From Parazoarcus communis (GTDB lineage: Bacteria; Pseudomonadota; Gammaproteobacteria; Burkholderiales; Rhodocyclaceae), in contig NZ_CP022188.1 in assembly GCF_003111665.1 (NCBI RefSeq), forward strand, positions 3,906,001 to 3,970,000: 64,000 nucleotides of DNA, given 5' to 3'. Numbering within the stretch: the stretch's first letter is position 1; each line of letters begins with the position of its first letter. Under the pieces are notes generated by a model that saw only the letters and a list, made by a program, of their open reading frames with translations, had not been told where the DNA came from and did no database searches. The position numbers and the translations under genes are program-made. This document shows, in pieces, positions 46,707 to 54,961 of this stretch.

Positions 46707-47905
46707 TTGCGCCCGTCCGGACTCGAGTTGGCGAACATCTTCCGCCAGCTCGAGCCGTCCTATCGCTCCAGCCACTCGGAGGCGCTCAGCCGCGGGCACC
46801 GCCGCGTCATGGGCGCCATCGAGCGTTGCCGCACAGCGGCGCTTGGGGGACACGTCGAGCAGTGCGACGCCTGCGGCCACCAGCGGATCGCCTTCAACAG
46901 CTGCAGCAACCGGCATTGTCCGAACTACCAAGCGCTGACGCGGGCGCAGTGGCTCGAGGATCGGCGCGCCGAACTCCTGCCGGTCGAGTACTTCCATGTC
47001 GCCTTCACGTTGCCGCAGGAGATCGCTGCCATCGCCTACCAGAACGAGTGGCCTACGACCTGTTGTTCCGTGCCACCGCGGAGACGCTGCAGACGATCGC
47101 CGAGGCCCCCAAGCACCTGGGTGCCGAGATCGGCTTGATCGAGATCCTGCACACCTGGGGCCAGAACCTGCTGCACCATCCGCATCTGCACTGCGTGGTG
47201 CCGGGCGGGGGGCTCTCGCCGGATGGTCTGCGCTGGATCGCCTGCCGGCCGGGCTTCTTCTTGCCCGTGCGGGTGCTGTCGCGCTCGTTCCGCCGGTTGT
47301 TTCTGGCGATGCTGCAGCAGGCCTTCGCGGCGCGCGCTCTCAAGTTTTACAATACCCTGGCCGCGTTGGAAGACTCCTCCGCGTTCGCCCGGTATCTCGC
47401 GCCGACAGCCCGGGCCGAGTGGGTGGTCTACGCCAAGCCGCCGTTCGGCGGACCGGAGCGCGTGCTCGAGTACCTCGGGCGCTACACGTATCGGGTGGCC
47501 ATCGCCAACAGCCGGGTCGTCGCATTCGCCGACGGCCAGGTCGCGTTCCGCTGGAAGGACTATCGCCATGCGTCCCACCAGAAGGTGATGCGGCTCGAGG
47601 CGGGGAAATTCGTGCGGCGCTTCCTGCTGCACGTCCTCCCCTCCAGATTCCAGCGTATCCGCCACTACGGCTGGCTGGCCAACCGCAGCCGCGCGGCCAA
47701 GCTGGAACGCTGTCGCCAGTTGCTGGATGTGCCGACTCCAGTATCGGTGCCGGCCGATGAATCCACCGACTATCGGGATCGCTATCAGCGGCTCACCGGC
47801 GTGTCGCTGTGGGAGTGCCCGCATTGCCGGCGCGGACGGATGGTCTGCATCGAGACCTTGCCGCCGGGGGCGCTGCCGCGTGGACCTCCGGAGGGCGCCT
47901 CATGA
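46707..47905 (+). pseudogene. IS91-family transposase, one-base frameshift
   Basis: The first frame (46707-47048) gives the N-terminal zinc-binding region CDACGHQRIAFNSCSNRHCPNYQ-type (Cys pairs near residues 53-56 and 67-73) and EYFHVAFTLPQEIAAIAYQN. At about 47046-47050 one base is missing, and the rest continues in the frame ending at 47905: AYDLLFRATAETLQ, HHPHLHCVVPGGG (HUH-like motif), LGRYTYRVAIAN with the candidate tyrosines, and a C-terminal CPHCRRGRM. Together they make a full-length IS91-type rolling-circle transposase, now split. Confidence 0.88.
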
Positions 47906-48153
47906 ACATCCCCCCGCAATCGATTCAAGCACTCCGCGATGTTCCAGACGGCGTGCCGAGGCTGTTCATGCACCACCGCCCACGACACCAACGAGCGGCT
48001 GCTGCGACGCTCGGCGGCGCAGAACGGAGCACGCATCCACTGTGCGACGCCTTCGCCACACGTGCCGCGGCACCCTTCGATCAGGCAGACGACGCGGTCC
48101 TGATCGCCATCCCGGCGCCACGTACTGGCTCTCCGCCGATTCAATTTCAATAG
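47902..48153 (+). CDS. Small trailing ORF of the IS91-like element
   Basis: 83 residues from the ATG at 47902, which overlaps the transposase stop (CATGA). The sequence is Arg/Ala/His-rich without a recognisable domain. Similar ORFs follow the transposase in related elements as I recall, but coding is doubtful. The stop lies just before the right-end hairpin. Confidence 0.3.
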   Translation: MNIPPQSIQALRDVPDGVPRLFMHHRPRHQRAAAATLGGAERSTHPLCDAFATRAAAPFDQADDAVLIAIPAPRTGSPPIQFQ

Positions 48154-48401
48154 TGCCCCACCGTCCGTGGGGCGGTTCAGTCCAACGGGCTCTTTCGCCT
48201 ACCGGCCGCTGAATGAGTACATGCCATCGCCCGACCGCCGTGCGCCGCGTCCGCTAGGCAAAAGACTCTCTTCATTAGCTCCCCATAAGGCCGAATTGCA
48301 GCCCTCCGAAGCCAGGATTGTGTCGCAACTGCGGACTGATCCTGACAACTCACAGCCAGCGCATACGACGACCTCTACCAATGGATCATCTCGCAAGCAC
48401 T

Positions 48402-49580
48402 TCAGCGGGAGGCGCGAGGCACCAGGATCCAAGCTGTGAACGCCACCGCTGCGCTCCAAAACCAGACTCCGTAGGCCAGCGCAAAGACGCTACTGTCCAT
48501 ATAGCGCCCCAGCCAAATCCCCATCGCGAAAGCCAGGAGCGCAATCATGAAACCATTCAACGCCGAAGCAGCGCCCGCAGCCTGCGGAAACGGCCCCACC
48601 GCGCCACTCTGTCCGCACGGTTGATGAACCCCGTGACCGAGCATGAAGATCAGAAATGGTAACAGGACGGAAACCGGAGACGCCACCCCCATCGCCGCCA
48701 ACGTACCGATCAGCGTGCCGCCGATCAAACTCAGCGCCCCACCGATTGCCACAGTTGTCCTCAGTCCAACACGAACGAGAAGTCTGCGGCAGATCACCGT
48801 CCCCATCAGGTAGGCCAGAGAACTTGCGAGCATCACCAGACCGTACGCTGGTCTGGAAAATCCGAGCACATCGATGAATACGAATGACGAACTCGCAAGA
48901 AAGGTAAACAAGCCCGCATACGAAAAGGTGGAGAGGAGGGCAAAGGCCTGGAAACCCGGGTGCACGACGATGGTCATCCACGTCTCGAGAAGCACGCCGG
49001 GCCGGGTTGCACGAGCGTTCGGCGCTCGCAGTGTTTCGGTGAAATGGACGACGGTCAGCCATAACGTTGCCGAACCGACGAGTGCCAGCGTGAGCAGGGT
49101 GATCCGCCAACCTAGAAACTGGGTGATCAGCCCGCCTAGCGGGGCACTGAGGCACGCAATGACCCCAACCCCGGAAAGGCCCTTGCTCATGACACGGGGG
49201 CCGATCTCCGGCGAATACAGATCCCGAACCAGCGCCCTTCCGCACATCACGACCGCGCCCATCGCCGCGCCTTGCACGATCCGCCACGCGATGAGCACCT
49301 CTATCGAACCGGCCAGAACGCTCCCGAACGACGCCAGCGTATAGGCGCCCAGTCCCGCGATCAGGACGGGACGACGGCCGTAGCGGTCCGACAAGGGACC
49401 CCAAACCAGCTGAGAGACGCCGAAGGCCAGGAGCAGCGCAGAAAGCGTAAGCTGAACGTGACTGACTTGCGCCGCAAGCGCTTCCGTCATGGCGGGCAAG
49501 GCAGGAAGATATAGATCGGTCGTCGCGGGTTGCAGGCCAAGAAGCAGCGACAGAAACAGGACAACAAACGCAGGATTCAT
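48402..49580 (-). CDS. Bcr/CflA-type MFS drug-efflux transporter
   Basis: 392 residues from the ATG at 49580 (GGAG 11 bases upstream; the frame is open to 49625). Twelve predicted helices with the family signature ATTDLYLPALPAM in helix 1, LVWGPLSDRYGRRPVL in loop 2-3 and RIVQGAAMGA. Proton-driven export of a drug or small molecule across the inner membrane; the substrate is unknown. It lies beside the decayed IS91 element, and the 211 bases between its stop and the element (48191-48401) show no gene I can support. Confidence 0.88.
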   Translation of the reverse strand: MNPAFVVLFLSLLLGLQPATTDLYLPALPAMTEALAAQVSHVQLTLSALLLAFGVSQLVWGPLSDRYGRRPVLIAGLGAYTLASFGSVLAGSIEVLIAWRIVQGAAMGAVVMCGRALVRDLYSPEIGPRVMSKGLSGVGVIACLSAPLGGLITQFLGWRITLLTLALVGSATLWLTVVHFTETLRAPNARATRPGVLLETWMTIVVHPGFQAFALLSTFSYAGLFTFLASSSFVFIDVLGFSRPAYGLVMLASSLAYLMGTVICRRLLVRVGLRTTVAIGGALSLIGGTLIGTLAAMGVASPVSVLLPFLIFMLGHGVHQPCGQSGAVGPFPQAAGAASALNGFMIALLAFAMGIWLGRYMDSSVFALAYGVWFWSAAVAFTAWILVPRASR

Positions 49581-49710
49581 GAACGTAGTTTCTCCGTATG
49601 CAGACGTAATTCGTGCATTCAACACGACACGTCCCAGGAGACGCGGACCTTCCCCACCAACGAGCGGCCAGATGAGCCCACGGAGAGGACTGGCGGGCGG
49701 GCCTCTGCAA

Positions 49711-49758
49711 ATGTCAGCCCGAGCGCAGCGCCGGTTGGCGCCGTGCTCGGGCTGACAT
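49711..49758. terminator. Long hairpin after the catabolic operon
   Basis: ATGTCAGCCCGAGC (49711-49724) pairs perfectly with GCTCGGGCTGACAT (49745-49758), and inside it GCGCC / GGCGC (49728-49732 / 49737-49741) forms a second stem. It begins four bases past the dctM stop on the minus strand. No T tract follows, but the position suggests the operon's terminator or mRNA-stabilising end. Confidence 0.6.
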
Positions 49759-49761
49759 GCT

Positions 49762-51087
49762 CTAGCTCACGATGCGCAGGGCGACAAGCGTAATACTTGG
49801 GAAAAACACCAACAGCAGAATGCGTGCGATGTCGGAGGCGAGGAAAGGCAGCACGCCACGAAAGATCGTCGCCATCGGAATGTCCTTTGCCACCCCACTG
49901 ATGATGTAGACGTTCATCCCCACAGGCGGCGTGATCAATCCGATCTCCATCACTACCAGCGCCACCATGCCGAACCAGATCGCCTTTTCTTCCACACCAA
50001 GGCCGAAGTAATCCATGCCCAGCACGATGGGCAGGAAGATCGGCACCGTGAGCAGGATCATCGACAGGCTGTCCATCACGCAACCGAGCAGCAGATAGAT
50101 GATGATGACGGCGAACAGCACCGTGAACGGACCGAAGCCCATCTCCTGCACCCAGGCCGCTGCTTCGGCCGGCATCTGACTCACCGCCATGAAGGAGTTG
50201 AGCATGTCGGCGCCGAGCAGGATCAGGAACATCATACCGGTACCCGTGGCGGTGCCGAAGACGCATTCGATGAAGCCCTTGCCCTTCAGGCCGCCAGAGC
50301 GCCACGCCGCGATGCCGGTGGCGAGCACGCCCACTGAGGCCGCTTCGGTCGGGGTGAAGAGCCCGCTGTAGATGCCACCGATCACCACCAGGAAGATCAG
50401 CAGCACCGGCCAGGTGTCGATCACCGTGGTGAGGCGCTCGGCCCAAGTGTGCCTGGGCGAACCCGGGCCGCCCGCGTCGGGGTCCATGCGGGTGACGATC
50501 CCGATCACCAGCATGTAGCCGAGGGCAGCAAGAATTCCGGGCACGAAGGCGGCGAGAAAGAGCTTGGCGATGTTCTGCTCGGACAGGATCGCGTAGATCA
50601 CCAGCGGCACCGAAGGCGGAATCAGGATGCCCAGCGTGCCGCCTGCGGCCAGCGAACCCGCGGCGAGACCCGGCTTGTACTGGTGACGCTTCAGTTCTGG
50701 CAGCACCACATGCGACATCGTCGCCGCAGTCGCCAGCGAGGAACCGCAGATCGCACCGAAGCCTGCGCACGAAGCCACCCCTGCCATCGCCATGCCACCG
50801 CGCCAATGGCCGATGAAGGCGTTGCCGGCCTTGAACAGTGCGCGAGACAGCCCGCCGTGGGTGGCGAACTGGCCCATCATCAGGAACAGCGGCACCACCG
50901 ACAGGTCATACAGCGAGAACCGGCCGTAGGGCGCGTTTTTCAGATAGGCGAGGAGCGGGTCCAAGCCGGACACCCACACGTAGCCGGCTGCGCCTGTGAT
51001 GAACATGGCAACGCCGATCTGCACGCGCAGTACGAGCATGCCCATCATCACAACGCCCATGGTCAGGCCAATCGTGGTGCCGCTCAT
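49762..51087 (-). CDS. dctM: TRAP transporter large permease (DctM family)
   Basis: 441 residues, about 12 membrane helices, with the DctM features PYGRFSLYDLSVVPLFLMMG and LIPPSVPLVIYAIL. It forms the sodium-coupled channel of a TRAP system with the DctQ subunit (its gene overlaps by four bases) and the DctP binding protein encoded 5.6 kb upstream in the same operon. The substrate is probably the compound degraded by the operon. Confidence 0.94.
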   Translation of the reverse strand: MSGTTIGLTMGVVMMGMLVLRVQIGVAMFITGAAGYVWVSGLDPLLAYLKNAPYGRFSLYDLSVVPLFLMMGQFATHGGLSRALFKAGNAFIGHWRGGMAMAGVASCAGFGAICGSSLATAATMSHVVLPELKRHQYKPGLAAGSLAAGGTLGILIPPSVPLVIYAILSEQNIAKLFLAAFVPGILAALGYMLVIGIVTRMDPDAGGPGSPRHTWAERLTTVIDTWPVLLIFLVVIGGIYSGLFTPTEAASVGVLATGIAAWRSGGLKGKGFIECVFGTATGTGMMFLILLGADMLNSFMAVSQMPAEAAAWVQEMGFGPFTVLFAVIIIYLLLGCVMDSLSMILLTVPIFLPIVLGMDYFGLGVEEKAIWFGMVALVVMEIGLITPPVGMNVYIISGVAKDIPMATIFRGVLPFLASDIARILLLVFFPSITLVALRIVS

Positions 51088-51629
51088 GATTGCCTCTTAT
51101 TGTTCAGGTCACTCCATGCGCTACGAAGCGCGGCAATGCCCAGCAGCGCGAAGGACGGCACCACCGGGATGTAGCCCCACCACACCGACAGCGAGATCAC
51201 CATCGAGGTTTCGCCGTATTCACGCATCTCCATCATGCCGTCCAGCACCCGCCACGCAAGGAAGAAGGAACACACCGACAGCAACAGCGCCGACAGCGCA
51301 TCCAGCACGCGCTTGAGCCCCGAGGGCGCCCAGAGGGTGAAGAAATCGACGAAGACGTGGCCTTTGCGCACCTGACAGTACGGCAGGCACATCGAGATGC
51401 CCATCGCCGACATCATTTGCACGAGTTCGTAATCGCCCGGGATGGGCAGGTTGAACAATGCACGTCCAACGACGCTGACGACGCACATGATCGATTCAGC
51501 CGCGAAAATCAGGCCACCGATCATGGCAAAGACAACGCACGCCGTCTCGATTGCACCTCCCGACCGGCAGTCCTGCGCATCCAGCGGGTGCTCGATGGAA
51601 TCCCCGATCCGTACTTCGGAATGCGCCAT
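51084..51629 (-). CDS. dctQ: TRAP transporter small permease (DctQ family)
   Basis: 181 residues with four helices and the DctQ core (MIGGLIFAAESIMCVVSVVGRALF, then GDYELVQMMSAMGISMCLPY). The N-terminus is longer than usual by about 25 hydrophilic residues; an internal start at the Met in FAMIGG is too late, so the ATG at 51629 is kept. Overlaps dctM (ATGA). Confidence 0.93.
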   Translation of the reverse strand: MAHSEVRIGDSIEHPLDAQDCRSGGAIETACVVFAMIGGLIFAAESIMCVVSVVGRALFNLPIPGDYELVQMMSAMGISMCLPYCQVRKGHVFVDFFTLWAPSGLKRVLDALSALLLSVCSFFLAWRVLDGMMEMREYGETSMVISLSVWWGYIPVVPSFALLGIAALRSAWSDLNNKRQS

Positions 51630-51631
51630 GG

Positions 51632-52657
51632 TCAGCCTCTGCCAGTGGGGTTAGGAACGACGACCTTTTGCTCGATCGCCCCGAACACGCTTCGCCCTGC
51701 CGGGTCGAGGACTTCGATACGGACCTGATCACCCGCCTTCAGGTATCCGGTCTTTGGCACACCGTGCTCCAGTGTTTCGTACGTACGCAGTTCGACGATG
51801 CAGCAGTAGCCGACCCCGCCATTGGCGATCGACGATCCCCATAGCCCACCCTGCTTGTTCGACACCGTGCCGGTACCGATGATCGTCCCAGCCTCAAGCT
51901 CCCGCGTCTTGGAAACGTGTGCGGCGAGCATGCCAAAATCGAAGGTCGCGTCGACGCCCGCGTTCGGCATGCCGAAAAGCTCGCCATTGAGTGCAACCCG
52001 CAGGGGCAGATGCATCCTGGTGTCGTGCCACGCCGCACCGAGTTCGTCGGGCGTCACTGCAACCGGGCTGAATGCCGACGCGGGCTTGCTCTGGACGAAG
52101 CCGAACCCTTTGGCGAGTTCGGCCGGGATCAGCGCGCGCAGGGACACGTCGTTGACCAGCATCAGCAGTCTGATCGCATCAGCCGCCTCTGCCGGAGTAG
52201 CACCCATTCGCACATCGCCAATGACCGCGGTGATTTCGGCCTCGAAGTCGATCCCCCAGTCCTCGGCACCAACGATGTCGTCGCATGGCCCGATGAAGCT
52301 GTCCGACCCGCCCTGGTAAACAATGGGGTCGGTGTACATGGATGGCGGAAGATCGGCACCGCGCGCCTTGCGCACCAGTTCGACGTGGTTCATGTAGGCA
52401 GAACCATCGAGCCATTGGTAGGCACGCGGCAACGGCGCATGGCACGCCGCGGCGGAAAATGGCCTCGCACCGTCGACCTCACCCGCGTTCAGGCGCGCAT
52501 AGATGGCACGCAGACGCGGCGCGAGTTCGTCCCAATCGTCGAGCGCAGCCTGCATGGTCCGGGCGATGTCCGGCACCGGACAGCAGCGCGAGAGGTCGCG
52601 GCTGACGACAACGAGCGTGCCATCACGCCCGCCCTGCTTGAGTGTTGCGAGTTTCAT
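51632..52657 (-). CDS. Fumarylacetoacetate hydrolase family protein
   Basis: 341 residues. FAH domain from about residue 90: YMNHVELVRKARG, GIDFEAEITAVIGD (metal-binding Glu), SKPASAFSPVAVTPDELG and GTIIGTGTVSNKQGG. Members hydrolyse or decarboxylate ring-cleavage products such as fumarylacetoacetate or acylpyruvates. The length and the N-terminal cap fit the two-domain FAH type rather than the short acylpyruvase type. In this operon it should act after ring opening. Two bases before dctQ. Confidence 0.9.
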   Translation of the reverse strand: MKLATLKQGGRDGTLVVVSRDLSRCCPVPDIARTMQAALDDWDELAPRLRAIYARLNAGEVDGARPFSAAACHAPLPRAYQWLDGSAYMNHVELVRKARGADLPPSMYTDPIVYQGGSDSFIGPCDDIVGAEDWGIDFEAEITAVIGDVRMGATPAEAADAIRLLMLVNDVSLRALIPAELAKGFGFVQSKPASAFSPVAVTPDELGAAWHDTRMHLPLRVALNGELFGMPNAGVDATFDFGMLAAHVSKTRELEAGTIIGTGTVSNKQGGLWGSSIANGGVGYCCIVELRTYETLEHGVPKTGYLKAGDQVRIEVLDPAGRSVFGAIEQKVVVPNPTGRG

Positions 52658-52670
52658 TGAAGTCTCCTGG

Positions 52671-54056
52671 TTATGAATTTGTATGTCGCGCGTCTGCGCT
52701 CACCATGTCCGCAAGCAAGACGCGCACATCGTCGAGGTCCTGAAGACACGTCACCTTCCCGACCAGGCCGTCCACCTGGGCAGGAGAAAGCGGTAACGCG
52801 GCGTAGCCCATGCAGTCGAGGAAACGGGCGAGGTGCACTTCTTCGGCCAACGCATTGCCGGGGAAGCCGGGCGCAATCTCGAGCGAGGATTCGAAGCGGC
52901 GACCATCGAGGGTGTCCACCTGCAGATCCACTGCGCTGTGGTGACGGCCAGCCATGGACTCGTCCGCAATCACGTCAATGCGCGCAGCAAGCGCGCGAAC
53001 CGTCGGATCGCACACACTGGCGGTCGTGAAATGTCCCAACTGTGGATAGCCGTGGACAATGACATTGGCCACACAGTAACGCACGCTGAACTGCGCATTC
53101 ACGCGTGGGTTATCACCGATCTCGAACGGATGGCCTACCAGTTTGTAGGCATAGGGCGGCAAGCTTATCTGTATCTGCCGGACGTCAGCCGATACGCAGT
53201 TCAATTCGGTTTTTGCCTGCAAGGCCAGTTCGGTCACGCCTTGCGTAAGGCCACAGCTCGGGTACTTCTTGAAAACCGTATTCATCACCGCGTAGCGCTC
53301 GCCCAGCGCGGCCACAAACGACTCAGCGCGCAACTGTCCCTTCGCGAAAAGGTGGGCATAGCCATACACACCCGAAAGGAAGTGCCGAGGGCCGGTCATG
53401 CCGTTACGGGCCAGCTGGGCACAGACCACGCCGGACTCGGCGACCCAGCCCTGGATCAGGCGCACCGCAAGCGAGCCGTCGATATTGCTCTGGAAGCTGC
53501 CGGCCGCCCGGTTGAAGGCCAGCGCCAATGCATGCAGCGTCTGTTGCGGACTGAGCCTGAGCAATCGGGCGACGGCGGCCGTCGCGCCAAAGACCGCCGC
53601 GACACCCGTCGGATCAGCACCGTCGTAGGCGGCTTCGGTCAGGTTCAAGCGGGCCGCGGTCTCTGCGCCCACGACCAGCGCCGCAAGAAAGTCCCGCCCC
53701 GAACACCCGCCAACAAGCTCTGCGGCAGCGAACGCGGCCGGGATCAGTGACGAACCGATGTGCAGGCCCGGCGCCATCGCATCGCAGTAGTCGAGCGCAC
53801 GACTCATGACGCCATTGACCAACGCCGCACCGCTGGCAGTCACCCGATCACCGTATACGAATAGCGTTGCCGGTCCCGTACCGTGCTCGGTTTGCACAAA
53901 GGCGCGCACTGTGCCGCAGCCCTCCTCTGTCGCGCCCGCCACAGCGGTACCGAGAACGGTCAGCAGCATGCGTCGCACAACGGTCAACACCTCCGCCGGA
54001 ATCTCGTCATAGCCGAGTCCATGAATGAAGTGCGCCAATGCCAGTTCAGGCTCCAC
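52671..54056 (-). CDS. MmgE/PrpD family protein
   Basis: 461 residues spanning the whole MmgE/PrpD fold: the helical domain starting LALAHFIHGLGYDEIPAE, the GVMSRALDYCDA segment (in place of the usual HALDFDD), and the C-terminal lid domain (FPGNALAEEVHLARF). Known members are 2-methylcitrate dehydratase and aconitate decarboxylase; other members in catabolic clusters act on unknown substrates. Here it would hydrate/dehydrate or decarboxylate a pathway intermediate. It lies 13 bases before the FAH gene. Confidence 0.88.
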   Translation of the reverse strand: MEPELALAHFIHGLGYDEIPAEVLTVVRRMLLTVLGTAVAGATEEGCGTVRAFVQTEHGTGPATLFVYGDRVTASGAALVNGVMSRALDYCDAMAPGLHIGSSLIPAAFAAAELVGGCSGRDFLAALVVGAETAARLNLTEAAYDGADPTGVAAVFGATAAVARLLRLSPQQTLHALALAFNRAAGSFQSNIDGSLAVRLIQGWVAESGVVCAQLARNGMTGPRHFLSGVYGYAHLFAKGQLRAESFVAALGERYAVMNTVFKKYPSCGLTQGVTELALQAKTELNCVSADVRQIQISLPPYAYKLVGHPFEIGDNPRVNAQFSVRYCVANVIVHGYPQLGHFTTASVCDPTVRALAARIDVIADESMAGRHHSAVDLQVDTLDGRRFESSLEIAPGFPGNALAEEVHLARFLDCMGYAALPLSPAQVDGLVGKVTCLQDLDDVRVLLADMVSADARHTNS

Positions 54057-54118
54057 GAAACAAACCTCCCATACCGCGTCCCGTCCGCGTCATAACGGAA
54101 CGGGACTGGCAACAAGTC

Positions 54119-54664
54119 TTAACGGAACATGTCCTTGTAGCTTCCGTCATGCATCCAGGCTGCGTGTTTGGGGGCCTTCTTGGTTTGCGCCCACTCTTCC
54201 AACATTGGCCATTTGACCCTGTCCAGCGCTTCCAGCATGCCGGGACGCAGGGTATCTGCAGCCAACTCCATACGATGCCCGTTGGGGTCGAAGAAGTAGA
54301 TCGACTGGAACAATGCATGATCGGTGGGGCCGACCACCTCGATGCCAGCAGCTTCAAGGCTGGCCTTGGCTGCAAGAAGCGCGTCCATGGACTCGACTTC
54401 CAGCGCCAGGTGCTGGGTCCACGTCGGCGTGTTGCGGTCACGATCCATCGGCGGGCGGGTCGGCAGCTCAAAGAAGGCGAGCACGTTGCCATTGCCGGCG
54501 TCGAGGAAAATATGCATGTAGGGGTCAGCCTCGCCCGTGGACGGAACGGCATCCTCGGCGATGGACAGCACGAGTTTCATGCCCAGGTGTTTCTCGTACC
54601 AGCGCGCCGTCTCCAGCGCGTCCTTGCAGCGGTAGGCGACGTGGTGAATCTTATTGACCAGCAT
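54119..54664 (-). CDS. VOC-superfamily metalloenzyme (possible extradiol-type ring-cleavage dioxygenase)
   Basis: 181 residues from the ATG at 54664. A single vicinal-oxygen-chelate fold with likely metal ligands: His in KIHHVAYRC (residues 7-8), His in TQHLALEVE and Glu in HRMELAADT. The best known VOC functions are glyoxalase and extradiol dioxygenase. Next to a flavin hydroxylase and an FAH-family hydrolase, ring cleavage of a dihydroxylated aromatic is the natural reading, but the protein is shorter than two-domain extradiol enzymes. A plain isomerase is also possible. Confidence 0.82.
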   Translation of the reverse strand: MLVNKIHHVAYRCKDALETARWYEKHLGMKLVLSIAEDAVPSTGEADPYMHIFLDAGNGNVLAFFELPTRPPMDRDRNTPTWTQHLALEVESMDALLAAKASLEAAGIEVVGPTDHALFQSIYFFDPNGHRMELAADTLRPGMLEALDRVKWPMLEEWAQTKKAPKHAAWMHDGSYKDMFR

Positions 54665-54723
54665 TGAGTGATCTCCGTGTTTTCGATGGCGAGCGGCCAT
54701 GCAGCCGCTCGCCGGGTGTGGAT

Positions 54724-54948
54724 TCAGACGCCTTCGCGGGCAAATTGCATCGCCTCGCGGAGGACCGAAATGTCACCGACATGATTGGCGAGCAGCAGGA
54801 TCAGGCGCGCATTGACCATCGCGCTCTGCTCGTCGCTGAGATCGCGGTGGGTATCGATCAGCATTTCGTAGAAGTCATCGCCCGGGCTGAAGGCACGGAA
54901 ATAGCGCTTACCGGGTTCGGCGAGGTTCGGCTGGGTGTTCAAGGTCAT
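54724..54948 (-). CDS. DUF2783 small protein, probable coupling partner of the flavin monooxygenase
   Basis: 74 residues from the ATG at 54948 (the frame is open to 54996, overlapping the monooxygenase). The FYEMLIDTHRDLSDEQSAMVNARLILLLANHVGD core matches the DUF2783 pattern. It follows the monooxygenase gene by 13 bases. In Pseudomonas putida the 3-hydroxyphenylacetate hydroxylase MhaAB joins a 63-kDa flavoprotein with a roughly 6-kDa coupling protein; the pair here has the same sizes and order. The coupling role is inferred from that parallel. Confidence 0.72.
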   Translation of the reverse strand: MTLNTQPNLAEPGKRYFRAFSPGDDFYEMLIDTHRDLSDEQSAMVNARLILLLANHVGDISVLREAMQFAREGV

Positions 54949-54961
54949 GGTATGGTCTCCT

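Larger units (their letters stand above)
45690..48190 (+). mobile_element. Decayed IS91-family element with accessory tyrosine recombinase
   Basis: The element holds a broken tyrosine recombinase, a broken IS91-type transposase and a small trailing ORF, all on the plus strand. The left end probably includes the dyad GTGGA (45697-45701) / TCCAC (45729-45733) with the inner ACCGC / GCGGT pair. The right end probably includes the hairpin GCCCCAC-CGTCC-GTGGGGC (48155-48173) followed by GGTTC. IS91 elements move by rolling-circle replication and make no target duplication, so exact ends cannot be fixed. Both enzymes are frameshifted, so this copy cannot move by itself. Confidence 0.75.

Noticed and set aside
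48191..48439. Possible gene between the IS91 element and the MFS gene
   Set aside because: The 90-codon frame from 48167 starts inside the IS end, overlaps the MFS 3' end and shows no recognisable sequence.
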